Below, one piece after another: positions 54,466 through 64,000 of a stretch of DNA of 64,000 nucleotides (positions are counted from its first letter, which is position 1; each line of letters starts with the position of its first letter). Origin of the DNA: Xenopus tropicalis (lineage: Eukaryota; Chordata; Amphibia; Anura; Pipidae); contig NC_030677.2 in the NCBI RefSeq assembly GCF_000004195.4, positions 197,135,372 to 197,199,371 on the forward strand, written 5' to 3'. Below the pieces are notes generated by a model. It was not told the origin of the DNA, made no database searches, and saw only the letters and a program-made list of their open reading frames with translations. Both the position numbers and the translations under genes were made by a program.

Positions 54466-56306
54466 TTAAAGAAAAACTGAAGGTTAAAAAAGTACAGAAA
54501 AAAGGCTGTGCATTATATTTTGTGTTTCTGTACCAGCCCAAGGCAACCCCAGCCCTTTAGCAGGGAAGATCTGTGCCCCAAAGATGCCCCAGTAGCCCCC
54601 CATCTTCTTTTCTGCTGATTCCCTGCTCGGTGCTACGGTCACTTACCTGAGCTTAGGGGCCCACTCACTATATACTGTATATATACAATATAAATGTCAC
54701 AGTTTAACATGAGCTTAGGGACCCACTCACTATATACTGTATATATACAATATAAATGTCATAATATAACCTGAGCTTAGGGGCCCACTCACTATATACT
54801 GTATATATACAATATAAATGTCACAGTATAACCTGAGCTTAGGGGCCCACTCACTATATACTGTATATATACAATATAAATGTCACAATATAACCTGAGC
54901 TTAGGGGCCCACTCACTATATACTGTATATATACAATATAAATGTCACAGTATAACCTGAGCTTAGGGGCCCACTCAATATATACTGTATATATACAATA
55001 TAAATGTCATAATATAACCTGAGCTTAGGGGCCCACTCACTATATACTGTATATATACAATATAAATGTCATAATATAACCTGAGCTTAGGGGCCCACTC
55101 ACTATATACTGTATATATACACTATAAATGTCACAGTATAACCTGAGCTTAGGGGCCCACTCAATATATACTGTATATATACAATATAAATGTCATAATA
55201 TAACCTGAGCTTAGGGGCCCACTCACTATATACTGTATATATACAATATAAATGTCATAATATAACCTGAGCTTAGGGGCCCACTCACTATATACTGTAT
55301 ATATACAATATAAATGTCACAGTATAACCTGAGCTTAGGGGCCCACTCACTATATACTGTATATATACAATATAAATGTCACTGTATAACCTGAGCTTAG
55401 GGACCCACTCACTATATACTGTATATATACAATATAAATGTCACAATATAACCTGAGCTTAGGGGCCCACTCACTATATACTGTATATATACAATATAAA
55501 TGTCACAGTATAACCTGAGCTTAGGGCCCCACTCACTATATACTGTATATATACAATATAAATGTCACAGTATAACCTGAGCTTAGGGGCCCACTCACTA
55601 TATACTGTATATATACAATATAAATGTCACAATATAACCTGAGCCTAGGGGCCCACTCACTATATACTGTATATATACAATATAAATGTCACAGTATAAC
55701 CTGAGCTTAGGGCCCCACTCACTATATACTGTATATATACAATATAAATGTCACAGTATAACCTGAGCTTAGGGGCCCACTCACTATATACTGTATATAT
55801 ACAATATAAATGTCACAGTATAACCTGAGCTTAGGGACCCACTCACTATATACTGTATATATACAATATAAATGTCACAGTATAACCTGAGCTTAGGGGC
55901 TCACTCACAATATACTGTATATATAGAATATAAATGTCATGGTATAAGTCTGATTAGTAATTTATTCATATTTTAGTTACATGGTAGCTTAGAAACCAGT
56001 GCAAATAGCCTCATAATTTAATAATCAGCCCTGTAGCATCAGTTTATATGACAGACCAGCCTCATTTTCTGCTTGATAATTTGTGACGACCCCTAAGCTC
56101 AACTTCTCAACAGCTGCCCAGAGCCCACTGAGCATGTGCAGTGTCACTGACACCTCTAGCAAAATCCAAGATGGGGATCTCCTGTGACAGCTTCAAAGGC
56201 CTAGATCATTACTACTACAGAGATACTGAACCTTTAGGCTTGTGCATTAAGCTCAGTATATCAAATGAAAATGTGTATTCATTTTTATTGTTAAGTTCTC
56301 CTTTAA
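54466..56306 (+). mobile_element. T2-like MITE carrying a 62-bp array
   Basis: TTAAAGAAAAACTGAAGG at the left (TTAA 54466-54469) and AGTTCTCCTTTAA at the right (TTAA 56303-56306). The order of CCCAGCCCTTTAGCAGGG, AAAGATGCCCCAGTAG, TCTTCTTTTCTGCTG, CAGAAACCAGTG-like and CAGCCCTGTAGCATCAG blocks equals that of the 32820 copy, which has a single unit where this one has 21. The element is 1841 bp, of which about 1.3 kb is array. Confidence 0.92.
54649..55950. repeat. 62-bp tandem array, 21 units without indels
   Basis: GAGCTTAGGG (or its one-base variants) recurs every 62 bp from 54649 to 55889, so 20 intervals equal exactly 1240 bp. Each unit has a GGGCCCACTCACTATATAC part, a perfect palindrome GTATATATAC and a TATAAATGTCA end. 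Variant bases recur every third unit (see findings). Edge units are the most diverged, the classic pattern of unequal exchange. Confidence 0.97.
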
Positions 56307-56989
56307 ACTCCTAAGGAGCTGTAGCACCACTGAGCTGGGGATCCCAGGACCTCTTGATAAGGAGACATGTTCCTATTAGCTTGCACCTGTGCTTCCCCCA
56401 TCTGCTAAGCCACTCAGTGATTATTTATTTATTCTCTTTTGTTGGGAAAAGGTCATGAGAAAGAGCTGTGTATATTATTCTAGTTCTCCTCTTTTAATCC
56501 ACCCCCCACAAGGTCATAAAACAATAATGTCACTGACTGGGCTTCAAATGCTTGGGTAACATTTAATTTATTTCAGGCAGGCTCTGTGCCAATGGTTCCT
56601 TGCCAGTGCGGATGAACTAACTACTTTAATGGGTTTCACCCAAACATTAGATTTTCCATTCCAATACATACAGCATCAGGGGACCTTATAGATAATCCTT
56701 TGTCCATCACTCCTCGTGCAATAACATCAAATGCACCATCTGAGCACCCCCCTCTGTTTCAGCTTTCCCAGTGCATGAATACAAGGATATACTTGGCAGA
56801 TTCTGAAACAAATCAGTAGCGAACTACATGTATTGTTACTACTTTTGACTGCAATATTTGTTCTTCTTAGAGCGCGTTATATTCCCATCTGCCCCTACAT
56901 TCTTGCACAACTACAAGTAATGCCAAAAAGGTAGGAGAGTCAAAAGTTTGCACGGTCTCTTACCCATTGGAACCAATCAGCATCTAGCT
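56307..56989. other. Low-copy sequence
   Basis: No recognisable feature. Confidence 0.35.
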
Positions 56990-56997
56990 TTTATCAG

Positions 56998-57522
56998 TAG
57001 GGATGTAGCGAACCTCAAAAAAAAAGTTCACGAACGCGTTCGCGAACTTACGCCAAAAAGTGTGAATATTCGCAAACTTTGCGAACCCCATAGACTTCAA
57101 TGGGAAGGCGAACTTTAAAACCTAGAAAAGCCATTTCTGGCCAGAAAACTGATTTTAAAGTTGTTTAAAGGGTGCCACGACCTGGACAGTGACATGCAGG
57201 AGGGGGATCAAGGGCAAAAATGTCTCTGAAAAATACTTTGTTGACACAGCGTTGCGTAAAATTGCAAAGGCAGCTGGCAGACCTAGCGGAAATACACAGC
57301 GTTTTTTGCTATTTCACACTATTAGCACCATGGAAACAGGATTTGCTGAAAAACGCCATGTGTGGCTTGTGCGGCGTTTTTAGGCCGAGAAAAAACGCAG
57401 CGTAAAAACGCCACGCGAACCCAAATTGCGAACATACGTGAAAATTTCGTGAACTTCAGAACTTGTGAACACCCGATGTTCGCGCGAATTAGTTTGCCGG
57501 CGACCAGTTCGCTACATCTCTA
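56998..57522 (-). mobile_element. hAT-like MITE, second copy of 26014 type, perfect 8-bp TSD
   Basis: Left TAGGGATGTAGCGAACC and right GGTTC-like CAGTTCGCTACATCTCTA. TTTATCAG flanks both sides exactly (56990-56997 and 57523-57530). It shares CCAGAAAACTGATTTTAAAG and CCATAGACTTCAATGGG with 26014-26499, in reverse order, so the copies are in opposite orientation. Confidence 0.92.
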
Positions 57523-57677
57523 TTTATCAGTCTAGCGCATTTTGAAAAATGAAGGCAACTATATGACTGGTTTATAAAGGTTACTGAACTGGGGCACATT
57601 TTGCCCATTTCACATTAGAATTATCTGTGTGTATGTGCATGTTAGGCATTATTTGTGCTCTCCATATGGCAATACAC

Positions 57678-57908
57678 TTTTAGGCTGATGTCTGATGGAG
57701 TGGTTTAGTTGTCCGCATTAGATCTCTGCTATCATGGCTGACTAACCGGTCCGAAATGCAACTTCACACCAATCTAAAAAACCAAGCGATATAAAGGGCT
57801 TTCCACTGGCGACTAATATTGTTGCCATTGAAAAGGCATTTGGGAGTGGTTAGTCGCCCATGATAGCAGAGATCTATCTTGGGCAACTGAACCACATCAG
57901 CCTTATAA
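57678..57908. mobile_element. MITE related to 3113-3212
   Basis: TTTTAGGCTGATGTCTGATG at the left and CACATCAGCCTTATAA at the right are inverted. The interior includes ATCTCTGCTATCATGGC / GCCCATGATAGCAGAGAT (inverted) and GGAGTGGTTAGTCGCC as in the 3113 element. Confidence 0.7.
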
Positions 57909-58004
57909 GTAACTTGTGTGAAGTCAAGTTGCATAAGTAAAAAATTCAAATGTAAAAGGCCATTAATAATCAATGCAGTATTAATGAAAAATCTGCATTA
58001 TTTA

Positions 58005-58380
58005 AAATCTTGGCAGGGGAGGAGGGACTAAAACATTAATGTAACAAAACAACTTCTCCACAGCTTACAGACAGAATGCAGGAACTGCATAACCTACAAT
58101 GCATTGCACTGCAATGTTTCTTTGCTTATCTACATCACGTGTGCAGGGAATTGTGGGATTGGGAGGAGGCAGGCTGAAGGCAGGCTGAGGACAGGCGACT
58201 ACTGTTACATTTTATTTGAGTCTCAAAGTAGTCAGCCAGATCAGCAGGGGAGCAGGGGGCGGGGCTTAGGGAACTGTTCCAAACCATATTATTACATTAA
58301 ACATCATGAAAAGGCTGCATATTTTTCAACTGATGTATATTGCAAAGTTGCTTGAATTTTTCAAAAAAGATTAAGTTGTG
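58005..58380 (-). mobile_element. T2-like MITE, reverse partial copy of 28306 type
   Basis: GGAGGAGGGACTAAAACATT, ACAACTTCTCCACAGC, TACAATGCATTGCACTGC, GGGAATTGTGGGATTGG, GTCAGCCAGATCAGCAGG and GGGGCTTAGGGAACTGTTCC read as the reverse complement of 28306-28802. Both TTAA ends are eroded. Confidence 0.82.
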
Positions 58381-58499
58381 TTGTGAAGTAAGTGATTTGA
58401 TTTGATTAACCCCCCTCCATCTGCAGTTTGGCTATCCATTTATTTGGCCAGCTTTATATCTTCACTCCACCAGTAGGGGACACGTGCATTAGACAGAAA

Positions 58500-58690
58500 C
58501 ATCACCAAGGGCATAACTACAGAGTAAGCAGACCCTGCGGTTGCAGGGGGTCCTGGAGCATAGGGGGCCCAATAAGACCATAAAAATGGAGCAATTTCAA
58601 TATATCTTGATAGAATAGGTCAACTATAGGGGCCCAAATTGGATTTGGAGTGAGGCCCAGTAACATCTAGTTATGCCACTGAGTATCACT
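58500..58690. mobile_element. Short element with GGGCATAACTA ends
   Basis: AAGGGCATAACTACAGAG at the left mirrors CATCTAGTTATGCCACTG at the right; GGGGGCCCAATAAG and TAGGGGCCCAAATTGG lie inside. A fragment with the same right end is near 47555. Confidence 0.65.
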
Positions 58691-59241
58691 AATTCTATCA
58701 GATGTCGATTCCATTTATCACTTTGAGAAAATAAGCACGGCCCTACACAATATTAAATTATCTAAAATTTATGACAAGGAAAGAGCTCATTTAACAACTG
58801 ACTGAAATGCAGGATTATTCCAGACTCCTCTGTGCTGTTTTGGCCATCTTCCCTGCAGTTTCAGTGGATAATAAGAGAATTAGCAATGCCTGAGAATAGA
58901 AGCTAATTAGAACCTGCTGTAGGGTCTGCTGCCTCTCTATAGTATGTGCTAAACAGGCCAATTAGATTGCTACAATACTGGAGCATTGGAATGGCTAATG
59001 CTAATGGCACCTGTAGAGTTTGCTATGCTGGCAAAAAAACACGACAGCTCTGAGTATGACTTCATTATTATTATTATTTCTTATAACTTAAGTGAAACAA
59101 ATGACATTGCTTATCTACTCTATAACTGACATCATAAAGCAATATTTATAACATAATACACAAGAGCCATAAATATCCTGTAAATGATATAGTTATGAAC
59201 AGTGCTTAGTGATGCTATCACTAATAATGGTGCTTAGCGAT
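58691..59241. other. Repeat-free stretch with homeodomain-motif cluster
   Basis: TAATTAG (58904-58910), AATTAG (58970-58975), GAATTAG (about 58878) and two CTAATG words (about 58995 and 59001) lie within about 130 bp. This could be a homeodomain-bound enhancer or merely AT-rich sequence. No exon. Confidence 0.25.
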
Positions 59242-59249
59242 GTCATTTC

Positions 59250-59578
59250 TAGTGATGAGTGAATTTTTTTCGCCAGGCATGGATTCGCAGCGAATTTACG
59301 CATTTCGCCATAGGCAAATTGTTTCATGAAACTTCCGTGAAAATTCGCTGCACGTCAAAAAAACCACAGTCGCGTCAAATGGGGTTTGTTTGCGTTAAAA
59401 ATGGGTGCGGTTGCGGCAAAATCGGGAGTTGTTGCGGCAAAATGGGCGCAGCTGACAATAATAAGACGTGGGCAACAAAAAAAACTTGACAAATGCGTTT
59501 CGCGGATTTTTCACCGTTTCGCAAATTTTCTGGTCGTTTCATGAATTTTAGCACAAAGCAAAACGGGACATATTACTA
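59250..59578 (+). mobile_element. hAT-like MITE (TAGTGATGAG family)
   Basis: TAGTGATGAGTGAATTT at the left; the right end ACATATTACTA is diverged. Flanks GTCATTTC (59242-59249) and GTAATTTC (59579-59586) match at 7 of 8 positions. The interior is TTCGC/GCGAA-rich and shares TTCGCCAGGCATGG with 14447-14723. Confidence 0.82.
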
Positions 59579-59599
59579 GTAATTTCAGCCACATGACTC

Positions 59600-59760
59600 A
59601 CTGAAATGAGCATATTTACTGAGTCACCTTGGAGTCCCATAACCTGTATATAAGCGTTGGCCTCATGCCTTTATGTCATCATGGAACTCCTTAGTGACTT
59701 ATAATATCCTTATATTTTACAATAAGGGGTATGGGTTCACTATTTACACAGGTTATAAAT
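59600..59760. repeat. Diverged single copy of the 130-bp repeat
   Basis: ATGCCTTTATGTCATCATGG, AACTCCTTAGTGACTTATAA, TATCCTTATATTTTACAAT and AAGGGGTA follow the same order as the 3941-4560 unit (GTGCCTTTATATGGTCAC, CCCCTCAGTGACTGCTAA, TATCCTTATCATTTACAG). Confidence 0.7.
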
Positions 59761-59796
59761 GGCTTCTTTATTATAAGGATATGAAAAACCATTATG

Positions 59797-59890
59797 ATTC
59801 CCTGATATAACTCTGCATTCTGATATAACTCTGCATTCTGATATAACTCTGCATTCTGATATAACTCTGCATTCTGATATAACTCTCATT
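59797..59890. repeat. 18-bp tandem repeat, about 5 copies
   Basis: TGATATAACTCTGCATTC repeats without change about five times directly downstream of the single 130-bp-like unit; the last copy decays to CTCTCATTCCATAC. Confidence 0.92.
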
Positions 59891-60504
59891 CCATACTGTT
59901 GAAATAACTCATCTTATATCCATGTATTAAACCACAGGGGTTAAAAAATTCCCCATAGAGATGTTTGGTAAAACCTATGCCCTTCTGTACTGGGAGCAGT
60001 AGCAGTTTCGGGGCAGGGAGCAGTGGGTATGTGCTTAGTACAAGTTCAGATGACATATTAATACATTATGCACCTAATGTTTGAGCCAAACAAAACATGT
60101 AATGTTTGAATTGGTAACTGCTCAGTATAATGTCCCTAAGCAAACATTATGGAACAACCTTGCCGTAGGTAGCCTGGCATAGCTGGTGAATAACTCTAAA
60201 TCAGTAAGGCGTGAAGGTGGTTAATAATGTCTGTGTGACAAAAGCAAAGAGGGGGAGTTAGGGGCATTTAGCTGGTTAATATGTCAGACCCAAGTGACTT
60301 CTCAACTGCAGATTTCAACTTCCACAGGTCACTGTGCACTAAGCTGAATGTTTACTTGTCAGTTCCTTTGTATATAGCCTCAATATATTACACAATAACT
60401 GAGTTTGTTTTATCTATTGTAGAACATACAGATGTTGCCATGGAACCCAGCCCTCCACCCTAGTGTCTCAAGTTATCGTGGCCACCATAAATGCCATATG
60501 TTCA
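59891..60504. other. Low-copy sequence
   Basis: No feature recognised; a 60-codon frame at 60281-60463 has no family signature. Confidence 0.35.
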
Positions 60505-60875
60505 GCAGAAGAGCTCTGGCCAAACATAACAAGAGTTTTAAAAAGTAAACGTAATTTCGAGCAACTTTGCAATATACATCAATTAAAAAACATGCAGCCT
60601 TTTCATGATTTGGAACAGTTCCCTAAGCCCCGCCCCCTGTTCTCCTGCTGATCTGGCTGACTACTTTGAGACTGTCCTCAGCCTGCATCCTCAAAACCCA
60701 CAATTCCTTGCACACGTGATGTCAATAAGGAAAGGAACATCACAGTGCAATGCATTGTGGGTTATGCATACCTCCCAACTGTCCTGCTTTACGCGGGACA
60801 GTCCCGATTTTGCCACCCTGTCTCGCTGTCCCGGATAGCCACGGATCTGTCCCGCTTTCTAAAGTTCTCTGCTCC

Positions 60876-60999
60876 CGTGACGTCACACGCACGTCTCTCC
60901 TTAGCGCCGCAGCTTCTGTGCCGCTCAGTTCAGTTCTAATATAAAGGCATTCACAGTGCAGAAGCTGCGGCGCTCAAGAGACGTGCGTGTGACATCACG
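60876..60999. other. Long stem-loop with CRE palindrome
   Basis: The left arm (60876-60920) contains TGACGTCACACGCACGTCTC and AGCGCCGCAGCTTCTG. The right arm (60952-60999) contains CAGAAGCTGCGGCGCT and GAGACGTGCGTGTGACATCA. They are complementary over about 45 bases with two small gaps, around a loop of about 31 nt. TGACGTCA (60878-60885) is a perfect CRE; the other arm has TGACATCA. Confidence 0.85.
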
Positions 61000-61076
61000 A
61001 GGAGGAGAAGAAGAGCCCTGGGGCACAGCCGGAGGAAGCGGGCGGGTGGTGGTAGGAGCAGGGGGAGCCACAGAAT

Positions 61077-61995
61077 GCAGGGGGACACTGGGGAGGACAC
61101 TGGAGGAAGGTAAGGGGCAGCTGGAGGATGCTGGGAGGCAGCTGGAGGAAGGTAAGGGGCAGCTGAAGGATGTTGGGGGGAGCTGAAGAATGTTGGGGGA
61201 GCTGAAGGATGTTGGGGGGAGCTGAAGGATGTTGGGGAGGACTCTGGGGTGAGCTGGAGGATGTTGGGGAGGATGTTGGGGGGAGCTGAAGGATGTTGGG
61301 GAGGACGCTGGGAGGAGCTGTAGGAAGGTAAGGGGCAGCTGAAGGATGTTGGGAAGAACGCTGGGGGGAGCTGGAGGATGTTGGGTGGATGCTAGGGGCA
61401 GCTGAAGGATGTTGGGGAGGACACTGGGGGGAGCTGGAGGATGTTGGGTGGATGCTAGGGGCAGCTGAAGGATGTTGGGGAGGACACTGGGGGGAGCTGA
61501 AGGATGTTGGGAAGAACGCTGGGGGAGCTGGAGGATGTTGGGAAGAACGCTGGGGGGAGCTGAAGGATGTTGGGAAGAACGCTGGGGGGAGCTGGAGGAT
61601 GTTGGGTGGATGCTAGGGGCAGCTGAAGGATGTTGGGGAGGACACTGGGGGGAGCTGAAGGATGTTGGGGAGGACGCTGGGGGGAGCTGGAGGATGTTGA
61701 GTGGATGCTGGTCGGAGCTGAAGGATGTTGGGGAGGACGCTGGGGGGAACTGGAGGAAGGTAAGGGGCAGCTGAAGGATGTTGGGAAGGATGCTGGGGGG
61801 AGCTGGAGGATGTTGGGTGGATGCTGGGGGCAGCTGAAGGATGTTGGGGAGGACACTGGGGGGAGCTGAAGGATGTTGGGGAGGATGCTGGGGAGGATGC
61901 TGGGAGGAGCTGGAGGAAGGTAAGGGGCAGCTGAAGGATGTTTGGGAGGATGCTGCAGTGGGGAGCAGCCCATAGTAGGGGGACACTGCGGGAGG
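61077..61995. repeat. G-rich minisatellite, about 32-bp unit
   Basis: Units of 31-32 bp (with 21-bp variants) built from AGCTGAAGGATGTTGGGG and AGGACRCTGGGGGG; a GGAAGGTAAGGGGC variant recurs. The plus strand is strongly G-rich, with GGGG/GGGGGG runs every 15-20 bases, so G-quadruplex formation is plausible. The unit lacks minus-strand stops and is not a multiple of 3, so proline-rich frames up to 353 codons are open in several frames at once. They are not credible genes. Confidence 0.95.
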
Positions 61996-62590
61996 ACCAG
62001 CAATGTTTTAGGGGGGGTCCCTGCTCTAGCGCCAATGCAAAACATAACACCTGGCTACCAATGTCTGTCATGAGTCTGTCATTAAATACAGGTGCCACAG
62101 TGCATAATGAAATCCTTAGGGTCACAATATGTCATAAAATGATTGGGGCCACCGTGTCTGTCTTCTGGTGCGCTTTGTGTATGTTATGCTTTTCAGGTAT
62201 GGTTTGTAAAATGGACCTGTTTGGGGGGGGCGTGGCCATAAAGTGGGCGTGACCTAAAAAATGTTGCCACGCGCGGCAGACATTTTTGTCCCTCCTTCTG
62301 CTTTTCAAATGTAGGGAGGTATGGTTTATGTAGTTCTGCCATGCTGTCTATAAGCTGTGAAGAAGTTGTTACAATTTGTAACATCAATGATTTAGTCCCT
62401 CCTCAATCTGCGAGGATTTAAAATGATGCAGATAGAGAAGAACTGTTTTACAGCTGCATTTTACCATATAATTTACTCATTTATTTATTTACTTTTTAAA
62501 GCAACATATTTCAGTGATAAATATATTAGGAGTTTCTGTGGGGCTCTTTGACAAATTTTGGTTCTGAAGGCAGATTTCCCCTATAATGAT

Positions 62591-64000
62591 CACTGTGGTT
62601 CTCTCAGGATAAACCATGGTGGCCAAAATATTCTTTCCTGGCTGCCAACCCAGCGTGCCATAGCCTAACATATCCTAGTGATAGAATTACCCTTGGGGAC
62701 TGCCATGACTGGGATACAGGGGGCACTTTAGTCAGGTATCTCATGGCATAGGAATCACTGAGGGACTTGAAAGTGCAATTGACTAGTCAGAATGGAGATG
62801 GGGCTAATGGGAAAGTGAGCAGTGTTTGGCCATACCTGTGGAGTTTTGGTTTAATGGGATATGACTGAAGTGAATCACATGCATGGCTGTGGGAACTTGG
62901 GCTATTTTTTGCACTGGGCCACAGTTCTACTTGCTGGCAGGGCCCACTATTCATGTACAAATAACTTCAAAACCACTAAAAATTTGTAATGAGTGTATAT
63001 TGGAAAGTTGCTTAAAGTTCTATTTTCTTTCACTATATAAAACCCATAAAACCCCTTTTATATCCCAGTATATCTCTATGTAGTATTACTACTTTTCTTT
63101 TCCTCTTGATGTTTCAAACTGAGATAACATACACACTCTTCTTCATCATTCATCCATGAGCTTTTCTGCCTTACAGACTTTATAGAGTATCCAACATTAC
63201 AGATCACCTTGACGGCTTCATTTGCAGAGACGCTCTGATTTATTTTTCTACGTTTCCCAGAAATTCATTTTGCTGACATGCTATGATGATTGCCGTGACA
63301 TTTCTCCAATATCACATGCTCTGACACATCTTGGCTTTAAATTTGACAGAACTCCAAAAGCACTGTGGGCAATAAAGACATGAATTCCCATTATGGAGCT
63401 TACTGATAGTAGCCTACCTTTAGCAGAACAGTTGGCTTAACCTTGTAAACTTTGGGTGCCAGTAGTGATCCCCTTAGCTATCTCCCCTGTACACTTGCAG
63501 CCATAGTGTCGGCCTGGGTGCCGGGGGCATACATGAGTATACATTTCCATGCCCAAAACCTCTCCCTGTGCAGATGCAATAGCTCCGGGTGCAGATGCAA
63601 TAGCTCCGGGTGCAGGCACAAGGAAAGGTTGGTGCCAACGTAGCGGCTGATCCTCGGCCTGTGTTTATCTGTATGAAGCAGGCCCATGATGTAAACTACC
63701 TGTCAGTTAGGCACCCACACATAATTAGCATGTATAAAATAAACATACAGTAAATTCATCTTTCATTTTTACAAAATGATAAAAATGAAGACAGAAAATG
63801 ACAGGTGTGCCATCTCACATTGGGGTTTTTGAGCCCACAGACAGCAATGAAGGTTTAGCTACTTGGATATTAGAGATATCACCCAGCCAGTTGTGCTTAG
63901 CAGCATATTTGTGCAATTTGGGCCAGTACTGTATAATTGGTTCTGGAGAGCCACTCATTAAGGCAACTAAACCAACAAATTGTTGTGTAATAGGTTTCTG
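62591..64000. other. Low-copy sequence; candidate regulatory block 63190-63370
   Basis: No transposon ends or exons recognised. The block near 63190-63370 (CCTTGACGGCTTCATTTGC, GACATGCTATGATGATTGCC, GGCTTTAAATTTGACAG) is texturally like conserved non-coding DNA. A 22-bp direct duplication (GCAGATGCAATAGCTCCGGG) lies at about 63571-63614. Confidence 0.25.

Larger units (their letters stand above)
60767..62323 (+). mobile_element. Inserted element (CATACCTCCCAAC ends) with hairpin and G-rich array
   Basis: Left CATACCTCCCAACTGTCC and right ATGTAGGGAGGTATG are inverted. TTATG lies on both sides (60762-60766 and 62326-62330). Left subterminal sequence has CGCGGGACAGTCCCG and CTGTCCCG words. The shorter relative at 42308-42823 lacks the hairpin and the minisatellite, so these were gained or captured here. 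No transposase is present. Confidence 0.8.
60505..62590 (+). mobile_element. T2-like MITE (28306 type) split by a 1.56-kb insertion
   Basis: The left part has CTTTGCAATATACATCAATT, GTTCCCTAAGCCCCGCC, CTGATCTGGCTGACTAC and CAATGCATTGTGGGTTATG (to 60766). The right part resumes TTATGTAGTTCTGCCATG and continues with GTTACAATTTGTAACATC, TTTAGTCCCTCCTC and GAAGAACTGTTTTACAG. Relatives at 17000 and 28540 run through this junction without a gap. The TTAA ends are eroded. Confidence 0.85.

Noticed and set aside
54649..55950. CRISPR-like regular array
   Set aside because: Units are contiguous with no unique spacers, and the genome is a vertebrate's.
58462..58485. CTCF-like word CCACCAGTAGGGGACAC
   Set aside because: The G-run is shifted by two bases relative to the consensus, so the core does not align.
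60925..61986. 353-codon proline/glutamine/serine-rich open frame on the minus strand
   Set aside because: It lies in the ~32-bp G-rich minisatellite, other frames of the same strand are open too, and the sequence is just the repeat translated. No initiation or domain evidence.

Overview
This window is vertebrate nuclear DNA, almost certainly from a clawed frog (Xenopus; I cannot separate X. tropicalis from X. laevis). The evidence is the repeat content. There are many short TTAA-flanked inverted-repeat elements with TTAAAGG-type ends (T2/Kolobok-like MITEs known from Xenopus), several MITE families carrying internal tandem arrays, L1-type LINE 3' ends, and solo Gypsy-like LTRs. I find no convincing host exon, tRNA, rRNA, bacterial-style operon or CRISPR array. 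Long open frames in the window are either L1 ORF2 remnants or tandem repeats that happen to lack stops. The window is best read as intergenic or intronic sequence.

Layout, left to right. 1-1165 L1 ORF2 3' end (minus). 1166-1700 LTR-like unit with a strong CTCF-like site and a TATA box. 1840-2630 24-bp minisatellite. 2658-3212 two abutting MITEs. 3941-4560 130-bp tandem repeat. 7886-9235 decayed L1 split by a MITE. 10700-10760 hammerhead-ribozyme-like fold. 13798-15183 a three-level transposon nest. 16732-17655 MITE running into a GATA microsatellite. 22728-24238 MITE array, L1 and another dispersed element. 24979-25553 LTR-like unit. 26014-26499 hAT-like MITE. 28306-30456 further MITEs. 31770-32728 MITE split by a solo LTR. 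34138-36409 tandem-bearing MITE and two more MITEs. 36899-38253 5'-truncated L1 with a perfect 15-bp target duplication. 39525-43560 dense MITEs and a second solo LTR. 45405-47580 MITEs. 48020-48911 tandem-bearing MITE. 49204-53984 MITEs. 54466-56306 T2-like MITE whose interior expanded into 21 exact 62-bp repeats. 56998-59890 MITEs. 60505-62590 T2-like MITE split by a 1.56-kb element containing a CRE hairpin and a G-rich minisatellite. The intervals between these are low-copy sequence, some of which looks constrained and could be non-coding regulatory DNA.

The main biological story is layered transposition followed by tandem amplification inside transposons. At least four separate MITE copies or families have grown arrays (112/113, 62, about 32, and 4 bp units). 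Insertion order can be read directly because target duplications are preserved and uninterrupted relatives of several hosts lie in the same window. All four L1 fragments lie on the minus strand, which would fit an intron of a plus-strand gene but is a small sample.
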